A stretch of 64,000 nt of DNA from Panax quinquefolius (lineage: Eukaryota; Streptophyta; Magnoliopsida; Apiales; Araliaceae), in the NCBI GenBank assembly GCA_020205615.1, contig JAINUW010000633.1, positions 1 through 64,000 of the forward strand, in the 5' to 3' direction. The notes beneath the pieces were generated by a model. It did not search any database. It worked only from the letters and a program-made list of their open reading frames with translations, and was not told where the DNA came from. The translations under genes were made by a program, and so were the position numbers. Shown piece by piece: positions 38,349 through 50,902 of this stretch (position 1 is its first letter; each line of letters begins with the position of its first letter).

Positions 38349-41262
38349 GTAATCTGAATCCTAGTTTCTTCTAATTTTCTTTAAGTTTAATATGTTTAAT
38401 ACATAACTTAATGAAGATAAGAAGTAGATAATGTTAATAATGAATTCATATAGTTGAATTCATGAGAAAACGAAGAAATAAGAATTAGAAATTTAGTTTA
38501 TAAATTTCTTAAGGAAGTATAAGATTCGTAAGGATTTTGAGCGATCTGAATGAATCTTATGAATGAGTAGGTCAAATAAGTAAGGAATGGTGTTCTATTA
38601 CATCAAATTCCAAGAAAAAGTGAAATTGTAATCTAAAATATCGATTAAAAATGAAGAAACGAGCGAAGAACGAAGAACAAGAAGAACACGAAGAAGCGTT
38701 GTTGATGGACAAATTTAAAACCATCGTAGTATAATTGTTGTTGATGGAAAAGTTTAAAACCATCGCGTATAAGTTAGATGCTTATTGCTTGGTTAGGAAC
38801 GGTAGAAACGTTCATGAAGAACAGATTAAAATGGAGCTATAACGAAGTTATGGCGAAAATTTTGTAAAAGAAGATCGAGAATTTGAAAGTTAGTAAATGA
38901 ACCCAAACGTGTAGGGTTTCATAAGAATGTAAGAGAACGTATAAAACAAGAGTCGTAGATTCAAGAACGAACAAGTTCAGAGTTCGGATGACCGAATTAC
39001 GGACGAACGAACGAAGAACGTTAAAAACGTTAAAATGAACGAAGGGTGAAGATTAAACCAATTAAATGGCATGTTAATGGATTCAGAACAAAGTTCTGTC
39101 TGGGGGTAATGGAAGTACATTAGATAACGAAGAAAATGGCTTTGGAACGATGTCGTTTCGAGTTATAACAAAGAAGTTATGAGATTTTGAATTACGCGTC
39201 TCAGAACGACCAAGGACTTAGAAAATTTTTTTGGGAAGAAGGTCTTGGCGCCGCGGCGCCAGTCATGCCTAGAATGGTGGCATTATAGTGCCATGCTGAA
39301 GGGTCATGTATTTTGCTAACTCGCCGCATGGCTGTAAGTCTTCGTCTTTGAGAGAGTGCTTGCCATGGCTTGGCAGAGAAGAGCAATGCCGAAATGAGAT
39401 TTTAAGCGCTTTCAATTTCTGGGGGATGTGCAAGAAAGAGATTCGAACATGTAGTTCAACTAATCAAGTGTATTAAACCTTTGATGAAGGTCGAATGAAA
39501 AGATTGAACGAGATTAAAAGAATCTAATTACGGGTTACGGGACCGATAGTCCGGGGACCGTAGTCGCAATGAATCGAACGTTAGGGATTGCTATGATGGT
39601 AATTCCTTAGACGTTGATGAACGATAGTGATGTATAACATTTAGATGTTATGTCATGGTAATGCGAAATGAATGTAAAGCATATAGACACTGTGAACGCA
39701 ACGTTGTTGCAATGAACGATCGGTCTTATCATACAACGATCAGTATGGCTTCGACATTAGGAAAGAATAATGAACATGGTGTTCATGGGATGGATAACGA
39801 TCGAAAGTAATTAGAACCTTGAGTAAAGGTTGAATGAAAGAGTAAGAGACTAGCAACGTGAACGTTGAATACGTAAACGATTCTCGTAAATCGTATTCGC
39901 GTTGGACGAATGTTTTAAGTATACCCTGGTTGTATGACTTAGACGTTAATGAAAGTAGTAAGTAAGATACGAATGGTATCAAGAAAGCCATAGCGAATGG
40001 TAATAAGATTAATGAAAGCCGAGTTAATGTTTATAACTTGGATGACATTCCGTATCGAATTAACCGGACGTTGTAAGATAATAAAAAGGTAATGTAAAAT
40101 GTTTAACGCTATAAATGCGTAGAATGAGTATTGAATGATTGTTCTGAGTATACAAAAGACTGTATGACTTTGACGATGAAGAATGACTCCTGAGGTATGG
40201 CAATTACTTGCCAGAAAGCCATAAGGAATAATAAATTGACTTAACAAACATTATATTTAATAATTTGTATAAGTTAAGAAAAATTTAGGTTGTGGTACAA
40301 TCGTAACCTTTGATAGTTGACATATGGGAGATGGGCTAAATAATTCATTTAGAGAGAGAAGGTATATACGAAACTGGCAACCGATCTAACTTACTGTGTG
40401 GGCAGTGTAGATGAGACGGGAACTTGTTTGTTGGTTGTTTGTGGGAAACCACTCAGAGTACCATATGGACTACTAGTAGAGAAACGATGTGTGCTGAGTC
40501 CTAGAGAATTTATAAGAAGAAGATAAGAATGTGAATCATCAAAGATGATGAACGTTTTAAGTAAGACATCTCCGTATGTCATGAAACCGTAAATCGGTAA
40601 TGAAAGTTAGTCGCGTAAAATGGTATTGCAAGAACGCGAACCTTAAGAAGTAAAGTAAAGTAAACCAATGCGTAAGTCAAGTATATGACTAATTGGTGTA
40701 CGTGTTATTTCCTTATGTGTTATAGGGAATGGAATGAGTAGTTCAGCGTAAGTTGTAGCTATGTGTATGGCAAGTTTCCTAACTTCATTCATATTTTAAG
40801 TGAATGCTAGTTTCTAAAACTTCTCAGATGCTGAACTTGAGAAGTTATGGCTATGTGCAAATGTGTGATATTTGTACAAGGTGTTAGAATGTATGAGGCC
40901 TTGTGCCACAATGTGAACACTTAAGTGTTTCTATGATATGAATTGTTCTATGATTGAACTGTTCAATAAGAGAATGTTCTGTTTATACATGAATCGTTAT
41001 TGTTAAGTCTGTGCTATTGATTCTAGCCAGACATAATGTGTATGAAAGATAGTAGAGAATGAAAGTATTTTAAAGTGAATGTAACTAATGTTTTAAAATG
41101 ATAGGAATCGAGATTATTCCTATTGTTCAAGCTGCTTCATAACCTTTGTTCGGTTATCGAAGTTTCAAAGGAATGTTAAACTCTTAAAGTTGTTTGTTCA
41201 ACTGTTAAGACTTGCTGGGCAATTGAATGCTCACACTTGCTTTAAATGAAAAACATTTTCAG
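38349..41262 (+). other. Predicted leader intron in the 5' LTR of element B (2914 bp)
   Basis: The donor is AACG|GTAATC at 38349. The acceptor is ACATTTTCAG at 41262. CTCAC at 41230-41234 has its A 29 nt before the AG. The donor is weaker than in A and F, but the block is identical in both LTRs. Confidence 0.45.
39246..39261 (+). other. Perfect GC-rich palindrome in LTR B
   Basis: TGGCGCCGCGGCGCCA is a 16-bp perfect palindrome in AT-rich sequence. In the 3' LTR (45195-45255) the site is mutated (GGCAGCGCATGGCTGC, then GTGGCGCCGGCAGTGCC). Confidence 0.8.
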
Positions 41263-41637
41263 CGAATGATGTTAGAAGAACTTAAGGATCCCGTATAGAT
41301 CAAGCTGTCGGTATCCAGATGAAGTGCCATTCAGAATGTGAATGAACGAGAAGATCAAGTGAAGACTTGTAATGTAAAAAGATGAGAATTAAACTATAGA
41401 ATAATTTCATGAACGATTATGTATCCTTGGTGGCAGATAAAAGTCACTCGTGCAAGATGTAAAGAATAATATAATTATCATTATTTGTAATGAGAAAAGC
41501 TATAAGGTTTTTAGAACCTGGGATTTAAGAGTGTATGTTGTTATATTTTAGTATATAATGATGTATGTTGGATGAATGATGTACTAGTGATGCACGGAAT
41601 CCGAGTGTGAAGATAGACCGGATTTCAGGGCGTTACA

Positions 41638-43403
41638 AGTTGGTATCAAAGCCGATAGGTTATAAATCTTAGGTATGAGTACCTAAGACTATAATCGTAA
41701 AGAGAAGGATAAGAAGATCACCACGTGATCATAGTAAATCGTAGTAACAGATGATCTGTTAAACGATGGATGATTTATAGCTAATGTTATGAATGAATGG
41801 TACTACGAAGTAGTATTGGAAGAAGAACTCAAATTGAGTGGTAAAGGATAGTATACAAATTAAAGAAAATTCGTATTAAGTAAAGAGAAAGTTAGAAGTT
41901 GTAAGATTTCAATTGAGGACTCATGTGATGGCTGAGTTATATGAATCTTTGTATGGACAGAGGTTTGTGCTTGGTGTAACAACCACTCAGTTTATTATAG
42001 TGATAATCATTGAAATTGGTCGCGCTATCAAGATGTATGTGACGAGAAGGTGAATCTTTTCTTATGTATATACTTGATAGGTAGAGAATGATAAGATAGG
42101 TGCGGGTTCTTGAAACTCATACTTATGAAAAGTTTGTGACTCATAGTTATACGCTATGTTTCTGAGCCCTAAGCATATGGATAGTCCTTGATTTGTTCTT
42201 GGATTACATATTGCGAACATAAGTTCTTAAACACATATGATTGTGGAAAGTTTCTAAACACATAAATTGTGGTAAGTGGATTAACTATACTAAGGTATTG
42301 GAATGTGTAGACTGAAAATGAGTTATTTTCAGTAGACTTAGCATTGAAGGTGCTAGAGAAGATTAAGTATTGTCGCAAGTAAGACAATGAAGGAAGATGG
42401 AGAATCGGATATTCCAAGTCATCTAGCTATGCTAGATTTCGAAGTTTCTTGAAATCGTGCTGATGTGCGCGTTTTGAAATTGAATGAATTAGTTCAATTT
42501 TTGAAACCAGTGGATTTTAAAAGAACTATTCTTCATATGTCAATGCTAGTTGATTCGGCTAGACAGAAATTGATTTGAAATATCAAAATAAATTTTATAT
42601 CATCAGTGCATTTGATGCAAGGATGGTAAAAGGATGGAGTTATTAATGCAATTAAACCTGGTATAGAATTTGATCATAGGATCAACAACCTGCTATGGTA
42701 TGATTCATAATGATGAAGTCATAAAATTGCGAAGTCCTCAACATATTATGAAGAGTGCGGTATTATGACGTCATGAAACGTTTTGATGTATTGCAAAAGA
42801 ATTTAAAGAAGTAGTCGATGTCAATTGAGTTGGCTAGACGAATGTTTCAAGTTGATGTCCAATTTATTGGTATGGTCTAAGCTACTTGATTTGGCTAAGA
42901 TGAATGGTATGTTATGATTAAAAGAAAATCGAGCTTTCTTTGAAAAGTTATGCCAAACCAAATTGTTTTGGTGTAGAATCTGATGAGTAAGTCTGAGGTG
43001 AACATACCCTAAAATGGGGTTATACGATAGGCTGATCACCTACGTATGGGAGAGGTAGTTTACCTTCTTTGAGATTGTAAACTTACCGTGTAAGAAAGGT
43101 TTACGGCGAAAGACTGTTTAACCTAGTAAGAGTTCATGGTCAATTTGACCCCTCAGTAAAAGAATGAAATGTTTTAAAGCAATCTTTATATTCCTCGTTA
43201 TTCCTTTCAGTTCATGATTCTTGATAAGTTATGAAGCGTAGGGAATGAAAGAAAGATAAGAACTTCTTTGAAGAGAAGTTGAAAAGAAAAGTAAGTTAAA
43301 ATTTTGAGGACGAAATTTTGTGAAGAAGGGGTGAATGTGATGACCGGGTATGGGTATGGTTTGAAGAAATTCCGAGGATGGAATTTTTATAAGGGGGAAA
43401 GGA
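41638..43403 (+). other. Non-coding internal region of element B
   Basis: It begins with the primer site TGGTATCAAAGCC at 41641-41653 and ends with the purine tract AAGGGGGAAAGGA at 43391-43403. In between are no retroelement domains. Weak echoes are LYESLYGQR near 41935 (compare EALYGRK in integrase) and FEDEIL with a stop near 43305 (compare the pol C-terminus). TTGGCTAGAC-like words recur at about 42425, 42555 and 42830. Confidence 0.75.
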
Positions 43404-46400
43404 TGTGACAACCCGGAAATCCGGATTGTCCAGAAATTAAGATTTAAAGAATTAGTTATTAATAAAATGAATTTTTATTAGTACTATTCTGTGCTATGTG
43501 TTTATTAATCGTTCTATAACCTAGAATGATTATTAATCGGTAGGATTCTGGCTACGAGATAGACTGAACGAGTAGGAATTTTTAAGACGAAAATAAAATT
43601 TTTCCGGAGACAAAATATTTTCGTGGAAAAAGACGAAATAGGCACTAATCACCCGACGAAACCTAAGGGTTAGGGTTTGAATAACCTAAGCCTTTCTAAG
43701 AGTTCGGTATGTCGAAATGACATTCTGTCGAAAGATTTGATGATAATATATCGTGAAAAGTTAAGTAAGCCGATAAAAGTTTTTCTCGAAAAACGTGCAG
43801 AAATCGGATAAAATAAAAATGACGAAAAGTACCGCTGTGTACTTTTCACTCGTTTAGCTACGTTAGGGGAAAACGTGAAGGAAAACACTTAACGCCAAAA
43901 AGTATTTTTCAATTTTTCAGAAATCCAAAGAATACGTAAAAGTTAATCGGTAAAGGAAAGACGAAATATCCAAAAATATTTGGATTCCGAGAATCGCATG
44001 CTTTTTAAAAGCATTGATTTAAAACCGAAAAGACGGAACTACAAAACTTAAGGGCTAAGAAAACTTGAGGGCTAAGTTAACTTAGTCCTTAAGTAATGAA
44101 TAGTAAGGAGGTTAGGGTGTGAAAAGACCAAAATGCCCCTAGCCTTGAAAATCTATAAATAGGAAGCTTAAGCTCATTTGAATGGGATTTTGAAAATCCT
44201 ATCATTTGAGAGAGAAAGAGAGAGAGTTCGGATGGAAGATGAAAGAGAAGGAGAATGAGGAAAATCTAGCTTGAACGCAAACTTTATCCGACGGAAGGAA
44301 TTTAAGGATGAACGGTAATCCGAATCCTAGTTTCTTCTAATTTTCTTTAAGTTTAATATGTTCAATACATAACTTAATGAAGATAAGAAGTAGATAATAT
44401 TAATAATGAATTCATATAGTTGAATTCATGAGAAAATGAAGAAATAAGAATTAGAAATTTAGTTTATAAATTTCTTAAGGAAGTATAGGATTCGTAAGGA
44501 TTTTGAGCGATCCGAATGAATCTTATGAATGAATAGGTCAAATAAGGAAGGAATGGTGTTCTATAACATCAAATTCCAAGAAAAAGTGAAATCGTAATCT
44601 AAAATATCGATTAAAAATGAAGAACGAACGAAGTACGCGAAGAAAGCGAAGAACGTAGTTGATGGACAAATTTAAAACCATCGTAGTATAATTGTTGTTG
44701 ATGGACAAGTTTAAAACCATCGTGTATAACTTAGATTCTTATTGCTTGGTTAGGAACGGTAGAAACGTTCATGAAGAACGGATTAAAATGGAGCTATAAT
44801 GAAGTTATGGCAAAAATTTCGTAAAAGAAGATCGAGAATTTGAAAGTTAGTAAATGAACCCAAACGTGTAGGGTTTCATAAGTATGTAAGAGAACGTATA
44901 AAACGTGAGTCATAGACTCAAGAACGAACGAGTTTTGAGTTCGGATGACAGAATTATGGACGAACGAACGAAGAACGTTAAAAACGTTAAAATGAACGAA
45001 GGGTGAAGATTAAGCCAATTGAATGGCATGTTAACGGATACAGAACAAAATTTTGTCTGGGGGTAATCAAAGTACGTTAGATAACAAAGAAAAAGGCTTT
45101 GGAACGATGTCGTTTCGAGTTATAACGAAGAAGTTATGAGATTTCAAAGTACGCGTCTCAGAAACACCAAGGACTTAGAAATTTTTTTGGGAAGAAGGTC
45201 TTGGCAGCGCATGGCTGCTCATACTGACCGGTGGCGCCGGCAGTGCCGAGCGAAGGGTCAGATATCGCTAACTCGTACTGCAAATACAGTCTGAGTCTTA
45301 TTCTTCTTGAGTGGCACCGCAAGCTTGAGGCAAGAGTAATGCCAGAAATGAGATTTTTAACTGCTCAATTTTTGGGGGATGTGCAAGAAAGAGATACGAA
45401 CATGTAGTTTAACTAATGTAACACTTAATCAAGTGTATTAAACCTTTGATGAAGGTCGAATGAAAAGATTGAATGAGAATAAAAGAATGTAATTACGGGT
45501 TACGAGACCGATAAAGGGGACCGTAGTCATGATGAATCGAACGTGAGGGATTGCTATGATGGTAATTCCTTAGACGTTGATGAACGATAGTGATGTATAA
45601 CATTTCGATGTTATGTCATGGTAATGCGAAATGAATGTAAAGCATATAGACGCTGTGAACGCAACGTTGTTGCAATGAACGATCGGTCTTAGCATACAAC
45701 GATCAGTATGGCTTCGACATTAAGAAAGAATAATGAACATGGGATTCATGGGATGGATAACGATCGAAAGCGATTAGAACCTTGAGTAAAGGTTGAATGA
45801 AAGAGTAAGAGACGAGCAACGTGAACGTTGAATACGTAAACGATTCTCGTAAATCGTATTCACGTTGGATGAATGTTCTAAGTATACCCTGGTTGTATGA
45901 CTTAGACGTTAATGAAAGTAGTAAGTAAGATACGAATGGTATGAAGAAAGCCGTAGCGAACGGTAATAAGATTAATGAAAGCCGAGTTAATGTTTATAAC
46001 TTGGATTACGTTCCGTATCAAATGAACCGGATGTTGTAAGATAAGAAAAAGTTAATGTAAAATGTTTAATGCTATAAATGCGTAGAATGAGTATTGAATG
46101 ATTGTTCTGAGTATATAAAAGACTGTATGACTTAGACGATAAAGAATGACTCCTGAGGTATGGCAATTACTTGCCAGAAAGCCATAAGGAATAATAAATT
46201 GACTTAACGAACATTATATTTAATAATTCGTATAAGTTAAGAAAAATTTAGGTTGTGGTACAATCGTAACCTTTGATAGTTGACATATGGGAGCTGGGCT
46301 AAACAATTCCTTCAGAGAGAGAAGGTATATACGAAACTGGCAACCGATCTAACTCACTGTGTGGGCAGTGTAGACGAGACAGGAAATTGTTTGTTGGTTG

Positions 46401-47599
46401 TTTGTGGGAAACCACTCAGAGTACCATATGGACTACTAGCAGAGAAGCGATGTGTGCTGAGTCCTAGAGAATTTATAAGAAGAAGATAAGAATGTGAATC
46501 ATCAAAGATGATGAACGTTTTAAGTAAGACATCTCTGTATATCATGAAACCGTAAACCGGTAATGAAAGTTAGTCGCGTAAAATGGTATTGCAAGAACGC
46601 GAACCTTAAGAAGTAAAGTAAAGTAAACCAATGCGTAAGTCAATTATATGACTAATTGGTGTACGTGTTATTTGTTTATGTGTTATAGGGAAAGGAATGA
46701 GCAGTTCAACGTAAGTTGTAGCTATGCGTAAGGCAAGTTTCCTAACTTCATTCATATTTTAAGTGAATGCTAGTTTCTAAAACTTCTCAGATGTTGAACT
46801 TGAGAAGTTCTGGCTATGTGCAAATGTGTGATATTTGTACAAGGTGTTAGAATGTATGAGGCCTTGTGCCACAATGTGAACACTTCGGTGTTTCTATTAT
46901 ATGAACTGTTCTGTGATTGAACTGTTCAATAAGAGAATGTTCCGTTTATACATGAACCGTTATTGTTATGTCTGTGCTATTGATTCTAGCCAGACATAAT
47001 GTGTTTGAAAAATACTAGAGAATGAAATTATTTCAAAGTGAATGTAACTAATGTTTTAAAATGATAGGAATCGAGATTATTCCTATTGTTCAAGCTGCTT
47101 CATAACCTTTATTCGGTTATCGAAGTATCAAAGGAATGTTAAACTCTTAAAGTTGTTTGTTCAACTGTTAAGACTTGCTGGGCAATTAATGCTCACACTT
47201 GCTTTAAATGAAAAACATTTTCAGCGAACGATGTTAGAAGAACTTAAGGATCCCGTATAGATCAAGTTGTCGGTATCCAGATGAAGTGCCATTCAGAATG
47301 TGAATGAGCGAGAAGATCAAGTGAAGACTTGTAATATAAAAAGATGAGAATTAAACTATAGAATAGTTTAATGAACGATTATATATCCTTGGTGGCAGAT
47401 AAAAGTCACTCATGCAAGATGTAAAGAATAATGTAATTATCATTATTTGTAATGAGAAAAGCTATAAGGTTTTTAGAACCTGGGATTTGAGAGTGTATGT
47501 TGTTATATTTTAGTATATAATGATGTATGTTGGATGAATGATGTACTAGCGACGCACGGAATCCGGGTGTGAAGATAAACCAGATTTTGGGGCGTTACA
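43404..47599 (+). repeat. 3' LTR of element B (4196 bp)
   Basis: It starts TGTGACAACCCGG and ends GGGGCGTTACA, and is co-linear with the 5' LTR. Its own TATA is at 44154-44161 and its predicted intron 44315-47224 (CTCAC at 47192-47196, A 29 nt before AG). Confidence 0.95.
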
Positions 47600-48838
47600 T
47601 GTAGTGCAAAGATGAACTGTTGATGAATATCTTTGGCACGTAGTGCAAAGATGAATTTATTAGTATGATTATAAACAGGAACTGTGATTTGGTATAACCA
47701 TGATTTTTGATGTTTCAGGTAAAAAAAGGTGATGATAATTATCTTTGTTCTGGGTGTGAAGAGGAATTTAGAACCACAATTATGATTATGAGTTATTCAC
47801 ATGATTGTGGACATGAACTGTTGATTGATGTTATAGGGATAAACCATTGTTGGTGGACTTTTAACATGGAGAAGATAATAGACTTTATGGTCTATTTGAT
47901 TCTTCTAATGGATTACTCATTCCACTGCAACTATGGTTGAAAAGTTTTATCATCTACCACATGTTTTAAATCTCTGATTTATTACTAACAAAGGCTATTG
48001 ATAATTTAATTATCTTTAGTCATTATATTCTTTATTGGGCCAGTTGTGCTCACCCTTTTGCTTCACAATTCGCTTTCAAGTAACAAGAGTGTAGCTGGGT
48101 CGAGCGGGGGTAACAGGGGAATATAACAGTGGTCTATAGTTGTTGAGGTTTCCCCTAAAATAGTATTGAAATAATTTTATCGAGAATTTTAAATAAGTGT
48201 GTCGTATTTTATACGTCATTTAACCGTTAATTTTGGTGAACCGAATATGGTGAGGTGAACCCAACTTTGGAAGGGTGTTTTGCCACTATCATACAAGATG
48301 TCTAATGACATACGACTTCGTGTTATCATAAGACAAGGTTGTGCACATCCACGTGCTGATTATATCTATGAGCACTACCTATATAATCTTGGAGTTTGGT
48401 TGAAATATAATTCTCAATTGGAGACAATAGAGATAATTATATGGCAAGAGAAGACTCACCATTGGAAAGAACATAATTGTAATCTTCTCGTTTTTCTTTG
48501 GGGTCTATTAGGTTAACCAAGGATGATTCTCAAGTCATATGATATCTTTTATAACTTAGATGCATGGCCTCCCATGTACGAAGGTTTCCTTGAGCATTTT
48601 CCAAAGATTTTAATTTCTAAAATAGTAATTGACTATACCTTTATGTAAGGTACCATTATAAGGTGATGTGACAAAGGCACCATGAGAGTTACATATATTT
48701 GTATTAAAACTCACATCTCATGTGTTGTTGTATTTTGCACGATAATTATATTAATGAAGTTTGTATTTAGTTTTTGTACCATGTAATTGACGACTAAGAA
48801 TGGGTTGTGTGGACCTATATTGGGGGCATCACAACGTT

Positions 48839-49035
48839 CATTATGGGTTAAGAAATATTTGAGGGTTTTGTACCGGGGTCAAGGTCGATACAAAATTTGA
48901 TTTCACGCTCTGCGGGGTAGGCAAGGAAGTTCTTCGGGGAATACGTTAGGAAATTTATTAACAATAGAAATATCATTCAAATCTGACGTATTTTTGTTTA
49001 AATCTATGACATGAGCTAAGAAAGCTTGACATCCT
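48839..49035 (-). pseudogene. A2 junction: RT linker fused to RNase H by deletion of RT
   Basis: The minus strand reads CQAFLAHVIDLNKNTSDL, IVNKF, VFPEELP, then GTKP, directly followed by SNIS matching the LKYF region of RNase H at about 48860-48890. The RT palm and connection domain are missing between them. Confidence 0.8.
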
Positions 49036-49456
49036 TTTTTCAATAAACGAATGGCTTTATTTCTTGATATATAGTGACTGACTTTAGTGGTTTGGTTGCT
49101 TGAATTTGCATAATAAGTTGGTTAGAAATATGAAAGTTAACAACCTTACGAAAATAATCAATTTTAGCATGAGGAGTAGTTAACCAATTAATCCCTAAAA
49201 TCACATCAAATGCGAGTATTTTCAAAGAAATAAGATCGATAGGTAACGTGAGGGTGCCGATTTGAATCAAACAAGATTTATAAACAGTGGATGTAATGAA
49301 GATTTCTCCCAGTAGAGTTTTAACAGATAAGTCAAAGTCTAATTTCTCCAGAGTCAAATTTAAACGTTGAGCGCAAGTAGGAGAAATAAAAGAATGGGTA
49401 GAACCAGTATCGAATAAGGTATAGACTTCACAAGAGTTTATGATTAACTTACCCAT
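49036..49456 (-). pseudogene. Aspartic protease of A2
   Basis: A 138-codon open stretch contains the active site TLFDTGSTHSFIS and the FDVILGINWL block. Catalytic residues are intact and it is co-linear with element A 27058-27430. The open frame ends at 49040. It is detached from functional RT, so this is only a remnant. Confidence 0.9.
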
Positions 49457-50550
49457 GATAACTTACCCGTGATTAACTTACCCGTGATAAACTACCAGTT
49501 TTAACTTTTCTGGGATAGCCTTTGGTGTTGCCATCCCACCTGGACTTTATTTCACTACATGATAAAATTAAAACACGCTTTGGGTTCCTGTGTACAGTTT
49601 AGACAGATGTGTCCCTCCTCTCCACATTTGTAGCATACGACAAGTGGTCGTTCTCTTTCCTTTGAAACGAATACTGGTGCTATTATCGACGTCTTTCCGT
49701 TATTGTTGAATCTTCTATTCTTAAAGTTATTCCCACTTAGTTCACATTTCCTATTATCTTGGCCATGATTACCACCGAAGTGGTTACCATTCTTGGCATG
49801 ATAATTTCCTCCATGATGGTTATCATTGTTCCGATGATCGTTTCCACTGGTATGGTTATTATCGTGTTGTTGGTCATTACCTTTTGGTTGAGCTGACTCA
49901 TTATCGCGCTCCACCAACTGAGCCATATTCACAACATCTGATATAAACAAAGTTTATGAGAAATGAGGTATTGACGTATTTCAGGTTTCAAACCTCTTAG
50001 AAACATTCGCGTCATTCACCCCTCATTATCGACCAAATGGGATGAAGGATAACTCGACAAACTTAGCCTCATATCGCGACACGGTCATGTTGTTTTGCTC
50101 CAGCTTGATGAATTCTACCTCCTTCATGTGACGAATACTTTCGGGAAAGTACTTATCATTGAATAATTCTTGGAACATCTCCCAAGACATCTTTAGTGTG
50201 GCAGGTTGAGTACGTTTTATAGATTCCCACTTGTAATCTGCCTCTTCACGCAACATAAAGGTGGCGAAGGGAACCTTTTGCTCCTCTAAGAATTCCAAGA
50301 GATCAAATATCTTGGTGACCAGCTATGAGTTGCCATTGACCCCACCTGCATTACGAACATGAGTCTCTCTCTTTTGGTGTTGCATGAATTCTAAAAAGCT
50401 CCTAAACGTACCATCCTTCGTCATTTAGTCGGTGTTGTTGTTTACCTGAGGATTATTGCCTTCTTGATGCACATTATCCTGGCTATTTATCATCGGTGAC
50501 TCAACAGTCTCATGTGCTCCATTGCTTATCTCAACATTTTCATATACCAT
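49457..50550 (-). pseudogene. Gag of A2
   Basis: ATG at 50550 (MVYENVEISNGAHETVESP) matches the start in element A, where GAG has become TAG. A stop (NTD then TAA) lies at about 50425. The capsid region runs 50298-50026 and continues, shifted, to 49950. One zinc knuckle is intact (CYKCGEEGHICLNC, about 49590-49635); the second ends after CFNF. About 49457-49560 is diverged linker. Confidence 0.88.
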
Positions 50551-50723
50551 TTTCAAACACTACAACAAAACAATGGTTAATTAACATGCCACATATTATC
50601 AGTATATTCTGACCGACGAATTAAATAATAAATAAACTTAGGTAGGTCATACTAGCGAAGGATTTACCCGTCTCTCCCCTCCTAGTTCTAGTCTCAAATC
50701 TCAGCTAGGGATCATATCCCTAA

Positions 50724-50900
50724 GCTCTGATACCAACCGTGACTCGCATCCAGAACTTGGATAGTACCTCACAATGATACCTATCGACTTTCTACTGTTA
50801 TTCACGGCGTCCCCTATGGAGAGTCTGGCTTTGGTGCATCCCAAGACTTGGAAGTCACGAACGAGAGGCTTGGGGCTCTTTACTTATAGCTCTGATACCA
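50724..50900 (-). promoter_or_regulatory. Duplicated primer-binding site of A2
   Basis: The minus strand carries TGGTATCAGAGC twice: at 50900-50889, directly after the LTR, and again at 50735-50724. The 165-bp segment between them (with CCTCTCGTTCGTGACTTCC on the minus strand) is absent from element A, where the single site is followed at once by TTAGGGATATGATCCC, as after the second site here. Confidence 0.8.
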
Positions 50901-50902
50901 AC

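Larger units (their letters stand above)
37443..41637 (+). repeat. 5' LTR of element B (4195 bp)
   Basis: It starts TGTGACAACCCGGAAATCCGG and ends GGGCGTTACA. It contains TATA (38190), predicted intron 38349-41262 and a perfect GC palindrome (39246). It is an exceptionally long LTR. Confidence 0.95.
37443..47599 (+). mobile_element. Non-autonomous LARD-like retrotransposon B (10.16 kb, no gag-pol)
   Basis: Two 4.2-kb LTRs (37443-41637, 43404-47599) with closely matching sequence and equal length flank only 1.77 kb of internal DNA. The perfect target duplication TGTAG is at 37438-37442 and 47600-47604. A primer site and purine tract are present, but no gag, RT or integrase domain. The internal end still carries FEDEIL before the purine tract, as at the C-terminus of chromovirus pol, so it derives from a coding element. 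It must have been moved by proteins of another element. The LTR similarity suggests one of the younger insertions here. Confidence 0.9.
36637..48080 (+). other. Predicted leader intron of LTR F, hosting the whole of element B
   Basis: The donor is TGAG|GTAAGG at 36637. The acceptor is CTTTCAAG at 48080, with CTCAC at 48049-48053 (A 28 nt before the AG) and a T-rich tract. Without element B the intron is about 1.28 kb, like that of family A. It was deduced from consensus and from position relative to TATA. Confidence 0.5.
35140..48833 (+). repeat. Solo LTR F of another chromovirus family (about 3.5 kb without its nested insert)
   Basis: It starts TGTAAGACCCCGAA and ends GGGGGCATCACA. The flanks ATGTT (35135-35139) and ACGTT (48834-48838) are a 5-bp target duplication with one change. 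Removing the LTR rejoins the RNase H sequence of A2 (minus strand, LKYF..NMRQRRW). It contains TATA, donor, minisatellite and acceptor in the usual order. Element B is inserted at 37443-47599. Confidence 0.9.
34432..50902 (-). mobile_element. Chromovirus element A2 internal region (inverted), lacking RT and integrase cores, split by LTR F
   Basis: On the minus strand: primer site, gag from ATG 50550, zinc knuckle, protease, the start of the RT linker, then a jump to RNase H, then a jump to the integrase C-terminus and chromodomain, and a purine tract at 34432. About 1.1 kb covering RT and about 1 kb covering the integrase core are deleted. Solo LTR F lies inside RNase H. Its LTRs are H (22488-34431) and 50903-52318. 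It is related to element A in sequence and gag start. Confidence 0.9.

Noticed and set aside
39740..40247. Open frames of 83-102 codons in the B LTRs (also 42169-42417, 46280-46489).
   Set aside because: They fall in non-coding LTR or leader sequence, several sit inside the predicted intron, none has a known domain, and most are not kept in the sister LTR.
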